In this document: in pieces, positions 30,441 to 44,034 of the stretch
Layout of the letters: every line of letters begins with the position of its first letter
Numbering within the stretch: the first letter of the stretch is position 1
From: Anastatus disparis
Taxonomy: Eukaryota; Arthropoda; Insecta; Hymenoptera; Eupelmidae
NCBI GenBank assembly: GCA_017163975.1
Contig: JAFFSR010000085.1
Span: forward strand, 124,001-188,000
Direction of reading: 5' to 3'
DNA: 64,000 nt
The notes under the pieces: generated by a model
What the model saw: only the letters and a program-made list of their open reading frames with translations
Databases searched by the model: none
Told to the model about the DNA's origin: nothing
Program-made: the position numbers and the translations under genes

Positions 30441-31875
30441 GGAAACATTCACAACCCTGCTACAGAAACTTTCTTAATGCAACAAAGTTTAAATAAAATT
30501 TTTAAACTTGTACTTTCCTCTTTTATTCATACATTTTTTATTGTTAGGTTATTCAAGTTTTTATGAAAGCTTTTTATATTTTTGAAGAAATGTCTATATC
30601 CTTGTCTGCAGGGCCTATTCGCACAAAAAAAACATAGATTCATTTTGTTTCATCTAAGAATCATATCTTGCAGTTTTAGCCACATCTGTTTCCCGGAGGT
30701 CAAACACTCTCCTTATTAGTGGTGCCGCTTGGTAGTGCACGGCGAAATTTTTTTTTGACACTGTGCGCGAATTGCGATTTCTGTTGCCTTCGAAGCGTAC
30801 GCAAAATACTATATTTAGGCACGTTATAAGTTGAGCGTGCGCAAAATAGATTCAGCGTGCGCGAAATAAATTCAGCGTGCGCAAAATGAATCAAAGGGGC
30901 GCGAAATAAGAAACAGTATGTAAACTAATAGAGGTAGAATTAAAATAACATAATTTATTTTCTGTAGGTCGATGGATCGATGGGCGAAGTTGAAAATAAT
31001 TTTCACTTTTATTTTATAGTTATGTGAATAAATTCTTAATATCGAGATCTAATATATTTTCATGGAACATAAATTTAATTGTTTTATAAATTGTATTTTT
31101 TTTATTTTAAGAATTATTATTTATTTTTTGAAGGCAGGGGGCTCTGCCCCGGAAGCCTCACCCCCCCTTCCTTCTTACACCGAATCACTGCAAATTATTA
31201 TTATAAATATTTAACTTTTTCGATATTAAAGTATTATATACAATACTAATGCAAATTCTTATGTTTAAAATAATCGTTTTACGCATCGAATTTCGCGCAG
31301 CTTGAGTCAAAAAATAGTATTTGTAACACGTGCGCTTAAGAGATTTGGCACTCGTGCACAAATCCCTTATTTTGCGCACTGGTTACACAAAATACTATTA
31401 TTTTATTTTGCAGCAAATTGTAAAATGATGGAGTGAAATGCCTTGATGAATGCCTTCGGCGTTCTTTTTTTTAGATCAAAAAAGAAATTTTTCTTCTATT
31501 TGGTAACGATAAATTTCTTTTTTTGGTACGAAGTAAAAAATTAAATGTCTTTCAGTTTGTATTAGAAATTTATTCTTTGGCTGACATTGTTTTTGCGCTT
31601 GCTGGTAGCATTTGGACACGCACATATAAACATATATAATTGTACTACGTGGGTGGTAAAAACAATAGTTCTAGCCGCCATTACACAAAGCTAGGGCAAA
31701 AACATTTTTTTATGAAGCATCTTATGCTTTGAGAATTTCAGTAGCTGTGAACTCATACTGTAGTTTACAAAGCCATAGTGCGCGATTCGTTAAGCATAGC
31801 AGGAATTTTTCATTTACGTTTTACGTGTTGCCTCAACTTTATCGAAAGTGTACTATTATATAGAGCCATCGTCAT
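30441..31875. other. Intergenic, no gene supported
   Basis: Contains three spaced AGCGTGCGCAAAAT/AGCGTGCGCGAAAT repeats at 30800-30890 and a GGGGGCTCTGCCCC dyad at 31137-31150. Short ORFs are not convincing. Confidence 0.4.
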
Positions 31876-31880
31876 ACATC

Positions 31881-31932
<52 letters not shown>

Positions 31933-31935
<3 letters not shown>

Positions 31936-33261
31936 AACGGTATTCTACCGTGTTTGAATCTTGCGCGCTTAGGTATTAAAATAGGATAAACGCTCGGTCA
32001 TATATCTCGTCTAAGACGAGTAAAGAAGTGCGTATCTTGACGACCGGCACGCGAGAGAGAAGCTCGCTGGCCGTGAGGCGCTTCAGAGAGTTTCCGGCTA
32101 CCGTTGCGTTAACACGAAACCTAAGACGCGCTGTGCTCATTAGAAGATTTTGCCACGTGATCGTATAATACGTAAGACCAAGTTCGCAATCAATAGCGCG
32201 AAACATTGTCTCAAACAAAAGTCGTTAGTTTATATCGACTAGCGTATTATATTATATTTGCTATAGCTGCAACTCTCAGAAATTCTTTCTGTAAAGTTTT
32301 GCTTGACCGCTTTTCGCGCATCTTAGCAGTCAGCCATTAAGTGCCAGCAAATACGTTGATCGGCGTGTATAGTATTCCACCGATCTACGCCAAGGCAACC
32401 ACGTTGGCAGAGCTCAGCGGAATTCAAGGATCGGGAAGAGACGTCTTCCACCGACCTACTCTAGAGCATCTACGTCTTGGTTACATACAGGGGAGAAGCT
32501 ACGATAACGGGCAAGCGTCGTCTACGTGCACGTAGGTAATTAGTGTAAGCTGGTCAGTGCGTTATTGTGAGTATAATTATACAGTGCAATATCTAAGTAT
32601 CTCTTCCTCGAGAGATACTTGTTCGGGTAAATCGTATCATCGGTTATATAACCGATCAGCGTTATAAGCGAGTTCTATTTAGTTCGCGACGCGTCCTCCC
32701 TTTTGCTCATTCTGTCATTAGATGCGTACATTACTTTTCATATATTATACAGTTACATTTTTGTTCAATTCATATTTTATCATTATTTATATTTTTCTTA
32801 TTATAATTTAATTTAATTTTCTATTAAAACTTGCTCTTAATTGATTTATGTTGCCTGACTATATTTAACATAAAATATATTTCCCGCTGCTCACTCCGAC
32901 GCCTTCGCGGTCCTTGTGAGCAGTTATAAATTATTCAGTTACGTAATATCATATATTTTAATATAACGTATTTTGGAACCTGCCTCACGAAGGAAAACTG
33001 CGCTACCGGCCACGCGTCTTTCGATCAGGTAAGAGAGAAAGTGAGACGCAGTGAGTGCAGCAAGTGACAAGTATATCACGTAAGTTTTTGTCGCTCATCA
33101 ATAGCTTTACTAGCTAGTACTATCGGAGTTTGCTGCATAATATTTAGTAAATTTTTTAGTTTTTAGCAACTCCGAAAGTACTTAAATTCATACACTTAGC
33201 TAAAAATTAAATATAATTAAAAGCTAATTCTTTTTTGTAACGGGCACAAAATATCCGTTAC

Positions 33262-33262
<1 letters not shown>
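31933..33262 (+). repeat. Probable solo LTR inside a (TA)n microsatellite
   Basis: A 1,330-bp unit starts TGTAACGG and ends CCGTTACA, an 8-bp inverted terminus of TG...CA type, with (TA)n on both sides (31881-31932 and 33263-33314). No internal coding region. Likely a solo LTR of a gypsy-type element left after recombination; the microsatellite hides the target duplication. Confidence 0.55.
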
Positions 33263-33680
<418 letters not shown>

Positions 33681-33689
33681 GATTAAATT

Positions 33690-34915
33690 AGATTAATTTT
33701 ATTTTAGTACAATTTGTTGTACAATACAAAAAAGATGATTTGATTAACATAAAAAAATAGTTTAACAGGTGTATAAAGATATATAGAATAAAATATTCAA
33801 AAAATAGTAGCAATATTCAGCATGAATTCCTAAAATTGCATATAATCTATTAAAAGTATCTGCGATGATTGAGATAGTATTGAATTTCTTGATGACGAGC
33901 ACGCAGTGAGTTAACATTAATGTGGCAAATAGTGAGGAGAGAGTATGTTGATGCAGGAGAAAGTGAGGATGAAATAGAAGCTGAATTATGCAAAGGGTCA
34001 TGTGAACTGTGATAAGGAACCTGATGATAGGAAAGATTACCATTGAGAGAGAGATAGTCACCTGCTATTTCCCTCCTAAAAAGCAATCAAGATCACAGGT
34101 AGAGTTGATGCGAATCGGCTTGTCATCCTTCTTCCACTTGACATAAATACTGCCACTTCTGACGAAAGAGATGAATCCTCTCTTGGGGTCGTTGCTCCGA
34201 CGCCAAACTTCAGATCTCAGACGATAGACCTCACCAGGGAGGAATTCATTGTAGTTTATAAGGGCCTCCTTAATAGGTAGCACGCAGCCAGCCCTTGACA
34301 ACAGATCCTTGTCTAACTCCGAACACCTGACCTTACCCCTACGGATCTTCAGCTGAATAATGTTTCTGACTAAAGCAGGTGCTGCAAGTGTAGCAACAAT
34401 CTTGGGTGGCCGAACAGGTTCCTTGGAAGATGCAGCATCAGGATGAAATACCATAGCACGAGCTGATATAATATCAGAAGACAAGGAAGCAGGCCGAAGA
34501 GTCCTTCAGGCAGCAAGTGCAATGGTCTTATAATCAGTAGCGCCACCACGGTCAATACCACCGATGACCAAATCAGATGAGGAATGGAGATGCTCAGAGA
34601 CCATTCGATTTATTTTGGTATTCAAAGAGGAATTGATTGCCGCTAGCTCCCGCACCTTCAATGCTAAAATTATTCCTTGATGCATGAAATGCAACTCTAC
34701 ACGATTCACAAACCCTAAGGTTATCCTCACCATCAGTAATCATTTGAAATTTAGCACAGACCAGATGGAAATCGCCTGCGCACTTTTGACAGACAGTCTT
34801 CTTTGATTTTTGTGTAAAAGGCTTGTTGCAACCATGGCAGTCACCAAAAGGATTATTATCAACCATAGTAAAATGAGGGGTTACAACCACTCAATGACAG
34901 TCAAAGGTCTGCAAT
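33690..34915 (-). pseudogene. LINE (CR1-like) remnant: ORF1 with PHD-type zinc finger, start of ORF2
   Basis: Minus-strand fragments in three frames read as ORF1 of a non-LTR retrotransposon: a Cys4-His-Cys3 finger (CHGC, VCQKC, FHLVC, VCESC) at 34870-34700, then a conserved-looking domain ending IRINSTCDLDCFL near 34065, then ORF2 start with TICHINVNSLRARHQEIQYYL near 33900, the usual first strand of the APE endonuclease. The rest of ORF2 is missing and the sequence passes straight to a 3' tail, so this is an internally deleted copy. Frame breaks lie near 34600 and 34500. PHD-type fingers in ORF1 are known for CR1-group LINEs. Confidence 0.65.
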
Positions 34916-35009
34916 ATTAGTATGTGCACTCAAAAGATGCAGTCCAGCACACGAAACAGACAAGAGCTCAGTGTGCCCCTAAAATATACTTCCCGATATA
35001 CCACTAATC

Positions 35010-35047
35010 TCATACAGACAGACAGACATACAGACAGACAGACAGAC

Positions 35048-35080
<33 letters not shown>
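35010..35080. repeat. (CAGA)n/(GATA)n microsatellite between two LINE fragments
   Basis: Tetranucleotide repeats of the same kind as those at 33519-33677; on the minus strand it is the tail of the LINE fragment to its right. Confidence 0.8.
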
Positions 35081-35082
35081 TT

Positions 35083-35640
35083 TGTAACAGTTTATAAAAA
35101 AGTGTGTACTAAAAAAATAATATAGAATACATAATGAAATAAAAAATAATATAATTATTGTAACGTTAAGTGTAAATATTGCACTCGTGATATCACAGTC
35201 GATTTCCTAAAGTTATTAATATTACATAAGTAAGTCCCTTTTTGAGTGATATCAGCGATCATTGCAATAATAAAATACACACATAAACATTAATAAAAAT
35301 AAAAATAAACAAATCCGTCGAGAAAATATCTATCAGTCAAAATAATAAAAATTAAAATATAATATAATAAAATAAAAATCAAACAAGTCAAATCAATAAG
35401 TAAAAAGTAACACATTGACTCTCAATTATGCGCTCATCAACCATATTATAAATACAAGCACACCTTAAAGATATACGGGACTACACATAATAAGTTAACA
35501 TAAAGCGAGTATATACTATTTTAGGTCAAGCAGATACCTACTTACCTCCATCTTAAACCTGCTAAGAGATTGAAGATACTCAATTTCAGCAGATAGGGAG
35601 TTCCAAATATGCATACCTTGAATATATATTAATAAATCTA
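35083..35640 (-). pseudogene. 5'-truncated LINE: ORF2 C-terminus and 3' UTR
   Basis: Minus-strand translation near 35620-35525 gives HIWNSLSAEIEYLQSLSRFK, a typical C-terminal reverse-transcriptase-ORF ending (WNSLP...L.SLS.FK), followed by an AT-rich 3' UTR and a (TATC)n tail. Probably the same family as the adjacent ORF1-bearing copy. Confidence 0.6.
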
Positions 35641-36204
35641 TATATATACACATTAGGGTAGATGTAAATTTTTTTTTCCAATTTTATTTACTCAGGCTGG
35701 GCAAAAATTGCTTCAAACAACCTCAAAAATCATGTGCATATAGTTTTTGAACCCACAGCATCGACTCTTAACGTGCCTCAAAGAACTTGAAGTTTCTTAT
35801 GGGTTTTACATGTGAAAGACGGGTCAAAACGTTTATCATTTGAAAAGCCAATGAAAATCTTGTAATTTTGATTTTTAAAATACATTGTTCTATTTATTTT
35901 GAGCTGCTAAATTGAATTGGTTTCGTTAGTTTTAATGAGGATAATGAAATAAAAAAGATATAAGCCAATATCTTCAAAAAAATTAAAAAATCGCAAAACA
36001 TCGCGTATAAAATTGGCTCTTAATATTTATAATCAGTGAAAAATTAGACAATTTTTTTCCAATAATATATATTTTGATGTATTTTGAGCTTAAGCAAATG
36101 GTGCGATTAACTTTTGCTGATTCAATCGAAAAAACAAACTATAACCCAAAATAGTCAAAAAAACTAGAAATAACGGTAAAAAGGCCAGAAAGCTGATTTG
36201 TATT
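35641..36204. other. AT-rich DNA, nothing recognised
   Basis: No gene or well-defined repeat boundary. Confidence 0.4.
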
Positions 36205-36905
36205 AATATTTTATAATTTAATTTACTTAATCATATATGTGTGGGTGAGAATGAGAGTGGCATAAGTCACATTTTAAAAATATCTTAGTTAGTGGTATAT
36301 TTCATTTCTTTAACATTAAAACAACTTATTTTTTAAAATAGAGTGGCTTTTTTGTTTATTTTTCTTTGATATTATAAGCACTGTAAAAATGGCACTCAAT
36401 AGAAATGTATATTAAGAGCAGGCCGGATTCGCTGTCCTTGTCTAATTGGCATTTTTGTTATTTACTCAAGTATTAATCGGTGTATCTGCAAATTGAAGGT
36501 TAAGCGCAATAGATATTATTATTACAAATATTTATGCACAAGAAAAAAAAATCTATCGCTTTGTTTTTGAGAAAAGTAAGGAACGCGAAAATATTATAAA
36601 CATAATCTTTTACTTCGGCGTTCCTTACTTTTCTCAAAAACAAATCGGTAGATTTTTTTTTTCTTGTGCATAGATATTCATAATAATAATATCTATTGCG
36701 ATCAACCTTTATTTTGAAGATACACCGATTAATACTTGAGTAAATAACAAACAACTCAATTGTTACTCGGTCGGTATCAGGTTCTACTCCGGCCTGCCGT
36801 TAATTTGAAACTTTAATATTGAAAATCTTGAAATAAGAAGTATGCGACTTATGCCACTCTCATTCTAATCCACACATATACTTATCAGCTAAAAAATATA
36901 AAAGG
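36205..36905. mobile_element. Fold-back element interrupted by a TTAA MITE
   Basis: Inverted flanks share ATATGTGTGG and GAATGAGAGTGGCATAAGTC at about 36230-36270 and 36845-36895. The 384-bp MITE at 36416-36799 is inserted between them. Confidence 0.55.
36416..36799. mobile_element. TTAA-flanked hairpin MITE, family 5 copy A
   Basis: Fold-back with termini GAGCAGGCCGGA / CCGGCCTGCCG and long inverted arms (AAAATCTATCG...), flanked by TTAA (36412-36415, 36800-36803). Copy B at 46712-47095 has the same length, 384 bases, and the same flanks. Confidence 0.88.
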
Positions 36906-37035
36906 AAATTAATAAGCAGAGATTAAGAAAAACGATTTTCCGGTCAAGATTCTGAAGATGAAAATTAAAAAACAATATAAAAATGTTTTAATTGTATATT
37001 CAAACAAAATATTTATTCATGTGGCCGTATCAACG

Positions 37036-38430
37036 TTGCCTTGTTGCTGTCTGAAAATAAACTTCGATAATCTTTTATTACATGTAAAAGGGACTGCAAT
37101 AGCTTATCATCTTGGGTCAAAAAATTGTTAAATTCAGTCACTAATTTTTCTTTTCTTTCGGCGGTATCATTCACGACTCTGAGGTTTTTAACAATTTTCT
37201 AGCCACAAATGAAGTTTCTTTCTTTCGCCAAATTTGATAAATCTTTTCCTAAAAATGTTGTGTCAATTTTAAAACATTTGAAACATTGGTAAGAATCTTT
37301 GCAAATAAAATCACTTATTCTTTTATCAAATGTTTTGTTAAAATTTTTTTCATTGACCAAAATTTTTTTTCTATAAACAAAAGCACTAGAATTTGATTGC
37401 AGAGCTTCGCACATTTTCAACTTTTCTTTATTTGAAATAGTAGAATCAAAAAATGCTAGTGCTACAAGTAGTGGAGTCAAACACCACAAGTGATTCATAA
37501 ATTTTCTAATAGCACAGTCAGATATACTTTTTTCAATTTTTCTGTATTCGAACAAACATTTTAAAAACTTTGAACCTGGATTTGGTGCTTGAGCAGCAAA
37601 CGGAGCATAAAACCAAGCTTGAACGTAGACTCTCACTATAAAAATGCAAACGTCTCTACATTTTACTTCAACATCCCTTTTATCTAGTAAATATTGTTTT
37701 TAAAAGATGAATATTTTCAAACAATATATTGCTTTCGCTATCTACCTAGCCTGGTCAATAGCGCCAGGTAGATGAAAAGTTATATCACCAGGTAATTTTC
37801 CGCCTAGAAAAATGATTACGAGTTCCAAAAATTCTTTGAAATCACTCCTGATTAAATCCTTTTTTGAATACTCTAAACGAAATTATAAAATTTTTTTCTT
37901 TACATCTTGCAGAGATTTAATAACGAAAGTATCACTAATCTCCGGTTCGAAATTCTTTTTATCAACAGATTCTCAAAAATCTCAAAAATTTTAAATTAAT
38001 TGTATCTCCGGGCCATTATTTTATCTCGAATGTACTTCTCAGCACAAGCTCATAAATATGATGTCTGCAGATAAAATAGAGAAGATCGTTATCGAATGAT
38101 CTTTCTAATATCACACAAGCTCTATTTATTCGACCAGTATCGCTAACTCTTGAATCACAACAAAGAGCTTTAATGTTTTCTAATAAAGATCAGTCACTCA
38201 ACGTATCAAATGCTGCTTGAGCTTGATTTATTCCACTACTAGAAGAGATTTTTGGAATACCCAAGAGTCGTTCGATTCCATTACTTGTAATAATAATAGA
38301 TAATCTATCAGTAGTTTCCCTTCGAAAATATTGAAGCTTTCACAGCCCAATTCAATTGGCGATGGCTTACTTGTGTCTGTCTTGTAATTAATTCTAATTT
38401 AACCTTCCACAATCAAGATCAATAGTAAAA
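37036..38430 (-). pseudogene. Decayed TE-encoded ORF of an unnamed family
   Basis: A 145-codon stretch (37199-37636) contains AIRKFMNHLWCLTPLLVALAFFD and NEKNFNKTF; upstream pieces on the same strand (about 38060-38200) read CCDSRVSDTG, then RACVILE and CRHHIYELVL. D-x-x-x-S-x-T-G plus C-R-H-H recalls a transposon-encoded protein family repeated in arthropod and cnidarian genomes, whose name I do not recall. Frame breaks and stops are frequent. Possibly the catalytic protein of one of the nearby inverted-repeat elements. Confidence 0.4.
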
Positions 38431-38829
38431 AATAAAATAAACAAGTTTTAAAAAAAGTATTTCATTATCAACCAATAATTTTTACATGTAAATAATTTTA
38501 AAACATATGTTTCAATGGGACAGGCTACTTTGAAAATTGAAAAAAATGTCCTAACATGATTTCGAAAATTGTCTTAAAAAAATTGATTATTAGAACTATA
38601 TGGCGTTATCGCCACAAAGCTGGGTTTTGTTTAAAAATGAGGTTGATGGATTTATTTTAAATAATATATTCTATTCCATTAAAGATATAGACTTAAAACT
38701 TTACAACCAAGTATAATTTAATTCAACTAACAAAAAAAAGAAGTTATAGTGCTCCAAGACCTTGGAATGTATCAGCAAGTTCCGAAAGCATGCCATTTCA
38801 TGAAAAGTTAAGGTTGCGCTTATATTAAA

Positions 38830-40600
38830 TATTACATTTTTGTTTATATATTTGGATCTATGATGGATAACGATTCGAGACTTTGCCTACAGGTTTATCA
38901 TACTTCTAATATAATAAGAAAAATACAGAGTAAATTTAACAATTTTGACATTCATTGATCAAAAAACTCGACATTCTGATATTAAATGAAATGGCCGCTG
39001 AGGTAGGTTTTTTCAGCAAGTGAATTTGTGTTTATATGTTTAATTAACGCAAAGAACTGATTGTTAATAAATATTTTATTATAAATAAGTGCAAAAAAGA
39101 TCTGCGACAACTTTATTATATATTGGAGAATCTTGTATCTGCTTGCATTGGAGCATCCACTCCTTCATATATGTGGCATTTAAATAGCATTTGCGGGAAA
39201 ATTGCAATGCAACTGCAATAATTAAGTCGTAACAGGTTGTTTTTACACTTATTTATAATACAATATTTAATAACAATTAGTCTAATCAATAGAGCAAAAA
39301 AAGACTATTTTAGACATTAATTGGGGTCTTAATAAAACCTTCACAGAACTGTTAAGGTCGATGGAAAAACATACCCTATAGAAAATGTAACCAAAAAAAA
39401 AATCGGTAGAAAATGCTCCAGGTGGGTGCAAAGTTGGGCAAAACAGATTTTTTCAAAAGCCAAAAAAAACCCTTGAAAATGGCCATTTTTGCATATCAAT
39501 TATTCATTGTAAGAATAATTTTTTAAGTTTTTTTATCACTTTTCCAAGGAAGCCTTTATAAATCCAAATAAAAGGAGAGAATGTAACAGCAAATCAATTA
39601 ATTTGTTGCTGAGATATCCCCTATTGTTTATCCCAAGACACAATGTTGAAAGCTATAATTTTTTTTTTTATGAACATATTGAGTTGCATAAGAGCTTAAA
39701 CTCTTCATGAAGGTTGAAAATTTTATATCCCATTAAGAGCAAATAAGAAAATTCAATTGCAACCCTTTTTATAACGCTTCAAAAAAGAGGGTGTTTTTTT
39801 ATAAATAAAAGAAGCTGGAGTTTTATTTATAACTTTCATGAATTTTCAATTTGAATATTTTCATAGCTGAGTTTGAAACGAAAATTAAAAAAAAAACTCT
39901 AAGGCCAATAGGTGCCGAAATAGGATTTTTTTTTTAAATCACAGCTACTTTGTTTGTAATAACTAAGAATCGAATCAAGCGGCATTTGTTAGTTATAGAC
40001 TTATATTTTAAAAATATATGATTAGATTTTTAAAAATGCGACTTTTTATTGTGAAAACTAAAATAATAATAACATTATAATAATAACGGCAAGCGGGGCG
40101 TCGTGTTGCGGATGCTTCTATTTGCGCGTGAAGAAAGTTTATCAAAGACTTCGTTTCAATGAAATTCGTAAAAATTGACCGTATCTTAGTGAATAATGGA
40201 CTGATTTCGATGTTTTTTTTTAATCTGGGGGACCTTACAAAATTATTAATATTAGTGCAAACAGTTTTTAAAAATAAGGTATATTTAAGTTAAAACTACT
40301 GTACCTGTTACGGACATTCTAAACGTAAATCATTGCTGTGGCTCACTAAAAATTAGTCGCGTTAATTAAACGTATGACCAAAAATTTACTTGCTGAAAAA
40401 ACCTACCTTAGCGACAATTTCAACTAATACCGGAACGTAGAGTTTTTTGCTAAATGAATGTAAAAAATTGTTGAATTTACTTCAACTATATTTTTCTTAT
40501 TGTATTAAAGTATAACAAACTTGTATGCAAAGTCTTCAATCACTACCTATCATAGATATAGAGATATAAGCAAAAATGTAATATTAAAGACTTTGAAACT
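38830..40600. mobile_element. 1.8-kb fold-back element
   Basis: Inverted arms at about 38830-39060 and 40355-40600 share AGGTAGGTTTTTTCAGCAAGT, TTTAATTAACGC and GATCTATGAT-like stretches. The interior (39060-40355) is AT-rich with no ORF. Confidence 0.6.
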
Positions 40601-40831
40601 CTTCGTAGATTGTAGAATAAAACAGCCAGAACTTATTTTATCGTTGGTAGATTATTAGTGGCAACTATTTGATTAGTGCAATATCCAATGTGAATGACTC
40701 TTTTACGTAAATTATAAGTCATTAATAAAAAACTAGGTGAAATTCTTTATGTTAGATATCTCGAAAATAAAAACTACAATACTGTATTGTCACATTATCA
40801 GAGAATATTAAATAAAGTTCATCCATCCATA

Positions 40832-41007
40832 GAAAGTCAGATCCCGAGATTTCAGTAAAGCCGGCTCAAGCGATAGGTACACCCCAATGAGGCAGGCAGC
40901 ACTGCGTTCAGACTAGTAATAAAATAAGTAAATGCAGCGCCGTCTGCCTTATGGGGGTGAAACTAACGCTTGAGCCAGCTTCACTAAAATTCCATGGTCC
41001 GACCTTC
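40832..41007. mobile_element. Small TA-flanked MITE, 176 bp
   Basis: Arms GAAAGTCAGATCCCGAG and inverse GAAGGTCGGACCATGG, with GGCTCAAGCG shared inside; TA at 40830-40831 and 41008-41009. Confidence 0.65.
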
Positions 41008-41009
41008 TA

Positions 41010-44000
41010 TGGCTGAAGAAATATGTTCTATATTCTCTGACATTATTCTGTATGAGCCTTTTTCTTGTGAAGTCATGCGCAACTTCTTTCCTTATTCCCC
41101 TTTTTTATGATGGCCGCGGTTCATTTGAAAAATATTTAAATTCATTTAATTATGAATTTCCAAAATACTAGATAGTTTCTCTTATAATATTTTCCTTCTT
41201 AAAATATATTTTCAAAAACATATTTTAAAACTTAACGTGAAGATCAGAAAAGAACCCCTTATAAATTATAATTAAACGACCACCTGAAAGCGCATTTTAT
41301 AAATATAAATAAACTAATGAAAAAATAAAGAAAGGTTTCTTATACTCTAATATAATGGTATAGTTTATTAAAGTTCATGCGTACACAAAATTTAACGACT
41401 AAAAGAAATCTTTATTACATATGTTACTAAGAACGAAAATCTGCTTAAAGAAATAAATGTCTTCGACAATTATTGTACTCCTTTTTATAAACTGCGTTAT
41501 TATCATCCGTAAACAATATAAAGAAATACGTAGACAATAAATATATCCTTTGAAAAAGCTAGTTTACACGTAGAAACACTTTAGTTTTTTTGTCAGTCAA
41601 AGTAATCAAAATAAAATCTCTAGCAACAAAAACTGTCCTTTTAGAAACCCTAATAAATTTATTATTTTTAAGGGAGGTTTTGATACACATGTTTTAAGAA
41701 AAACGACAAAAGTCAGTCAAAAAAGGTTATAGTAAGAGGGAAAGAAGAGACATGATGCCCTCTAATCAAAGAAAATTAATAAGCTTTTCTATTCGTCCTT
41801 GAAAAGCATGGGAGGTGGTGTCTCGCCCTTCTATAATAAAATTGCTTAACTCATCACTTTTTGGCAACGCCCAAAAAGGCTACCTAAACTCCGGAAGCTT
41901 CACCAACTAGCCAGCCTACACCAGAATTGTTTCTGCAACCGACCAAGAAAAGTTTCTTTATCTTGTAAAACGTCATTTTGTATCTTGTTTGTTAAAAAGT
42001 GTCTTTTAAAGAATATTCGTAAAGACTTAGGAGGTTATCCTAAGTTCTTCTCAAGTAAAACTGAATATTTCTTTTATTTAATTTAATTTAATTTGCTTTC
42101 TGCGCGTTCGGGAGAACATTTTAATGTTCGTTTGATCCATTTAAATACCATACATGTCATATTCGCGTTCCATTTAAAATATAAAGTGACTCTGAAATCG
42201 AGACCGTCACACTAGTGCTAGGTGTCGGGTTGGGTAAATCGACTCAACCGCGGAAATCAAGCGCTAAGACTCAGTGTTGAGAAAAACATTATATAAAAAC
42301 ATTTTTAAAGTAACTTTGAATAGAACTGAATTTCGAACATAACAGCAAGTGTGCTTCAAGGAAAAAGCACAAGGCCTTTTTTCTTTTCTGCGGTTTTTTC
42401 ACAGTTTCCCAAGGAGTCCTAGGTGATTGCCAGAGAAGCTTTAAGAGCAGAAAGCACGTGGAAACACTCGGCTCATTTCATTACAAATCGGCCCTAGCCG
42501 GGATCCTTACGGCTTGCTGCTTATTCAATAGTGTATGTTGAAAGATGGCTCTGTGCAAAATTTCAGCTCCCAAGCTGCCACGAGGGCCCCAAAAATCCAG
42601 ATTTTTTTGAGGTTGTTTGCAGATTTTTTTACCTCGAAATTCTCATTTTTAAAGAAATTTGAAGTTTCTTATCGTTCTTTTAACTATAAAGATAATATTT
42701 GGCTAAATGCTAAATAGTTTTTTCTATGTATTTTTGCCGTACTTTCTAGCACTGAAGTTGCAAAAATTATTTTCCTATCAAAACATGCTCAAAAATCAAA
42801 AAAACAGCAAAAAAACGGGGTTTTAATTTTAATGCCTTTGGACCTACAACCAAGTTTGATTACACCTCATTGAGCCGTACAGGCCTTGAAAACTGAAAAA
42901 AACACGAATTTCGCTAAGTTATCTCGTTTTTTTTTGGACTAAGCTTAGTAAAATCTTTATCCAAAGCCAATGCGTTAATCAATTTACAATCTCTACTATC
43001 CAACTGCACATGTCTACTACCTCTAAGAATCGACTGCGCATGTTTATAATCTATAGAGGCCTACTGCGCTTACGTTCTAACCCTGCAGACCATCTACGCA
43101 GCCCATAACCAGGAAAGAATTACTGCACATAACCCCAGAAGTGAGAACTGAATGTACAGTATCATAGCTTCTACAAATCGACAGCGTATCCCCATATATT
43201 GCTTTAACCTTCTGCGCATGCGCAAGCCCCCTTCATCTTTCCTTTATATGTTTATTGTATTACAATTGATATCCTACCGCAATATCCTTGGAAGATCCCG
43301 AATTTACCTGGGGGGGCTGCACTGCAAACTGTACAAGGCTTTATCAACGCTTTATTACAAGGACAGAAAATATGCCATCAATATGCTCAACAAAGACAGC
43401 AATATACGGTGCATCGTTCAGGAGCAGCCCCCCTGAATTTTTAGGCAAAAAAAATTATCTGGAATTCACTTTAATCTAGCTCCGTATAGAAATCAAGTTC
43501 TACTGTTTTAACAGGGTGCTGCTTCATTATTTAAGCGAAGCTTTTATACGGACGTTCTGGGCGCTCGCCCCGCAGCCACTCTATCCGTGCTAAGCGTCAG
43601 ATTTTAAAAGCATTATACGATATATATAGGTATACAGAGTGTCAGTTGCGGCGCGCGTGTATACATATCGTGCCAGTATGTGCACACTGCCTCCCATCAC
43701 TACGTTTCCCTAACTCAGTGTGCGTGGCCTTCTGTCTCTCTCACTGATATCAGTCATGGCTTTCTATCTCTTTCTCTTGAATATCCGTTGCGATGTACTG
43801 TTTCGTTTATCCAGCTTTTTGTCGATTGTTAATAAATCGTGTAAATTGTAATTCTATAAGAATAGAATTCAAAACATTTGTACGATAATTTAGTTACCAT
43901 CAATCAATAGTTACTTTGGTATAATATAAAAATGAGAATAGTAGTGTACAAATTACTGAATGTACTTCAGATGAACATACAAATTTATGAATGATTCTAT

Positions 44001-44030
44001 TATTGTATGTTAAAACTTTGTACATACCCA
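41010..44030. other. About 3 kb without recognised genes
   Basis: Short ORFs (42535-42717, 43152-43479) have no recognisable family or good splice context. Local GC-rich patches near 42190-42290 and 43540-43700 could hold promoters or exons of an unseen gene, but I cannot support it. Confidence 0.35.
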
Positions 44031-44034
44031 TATG

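Noticed and set aside
36500..36754. 84-aa ORF and the related one at 46687-46896
   Set aside because: They lie within or across the arms of the 384-bp hairpin MITE, and the match between strands is explained by the inverted repeat.
43152..43479. Two overlapping ORFs in a moderately GC-rich patch
   Set aside because: No recognisable domain, start context or splice signals.
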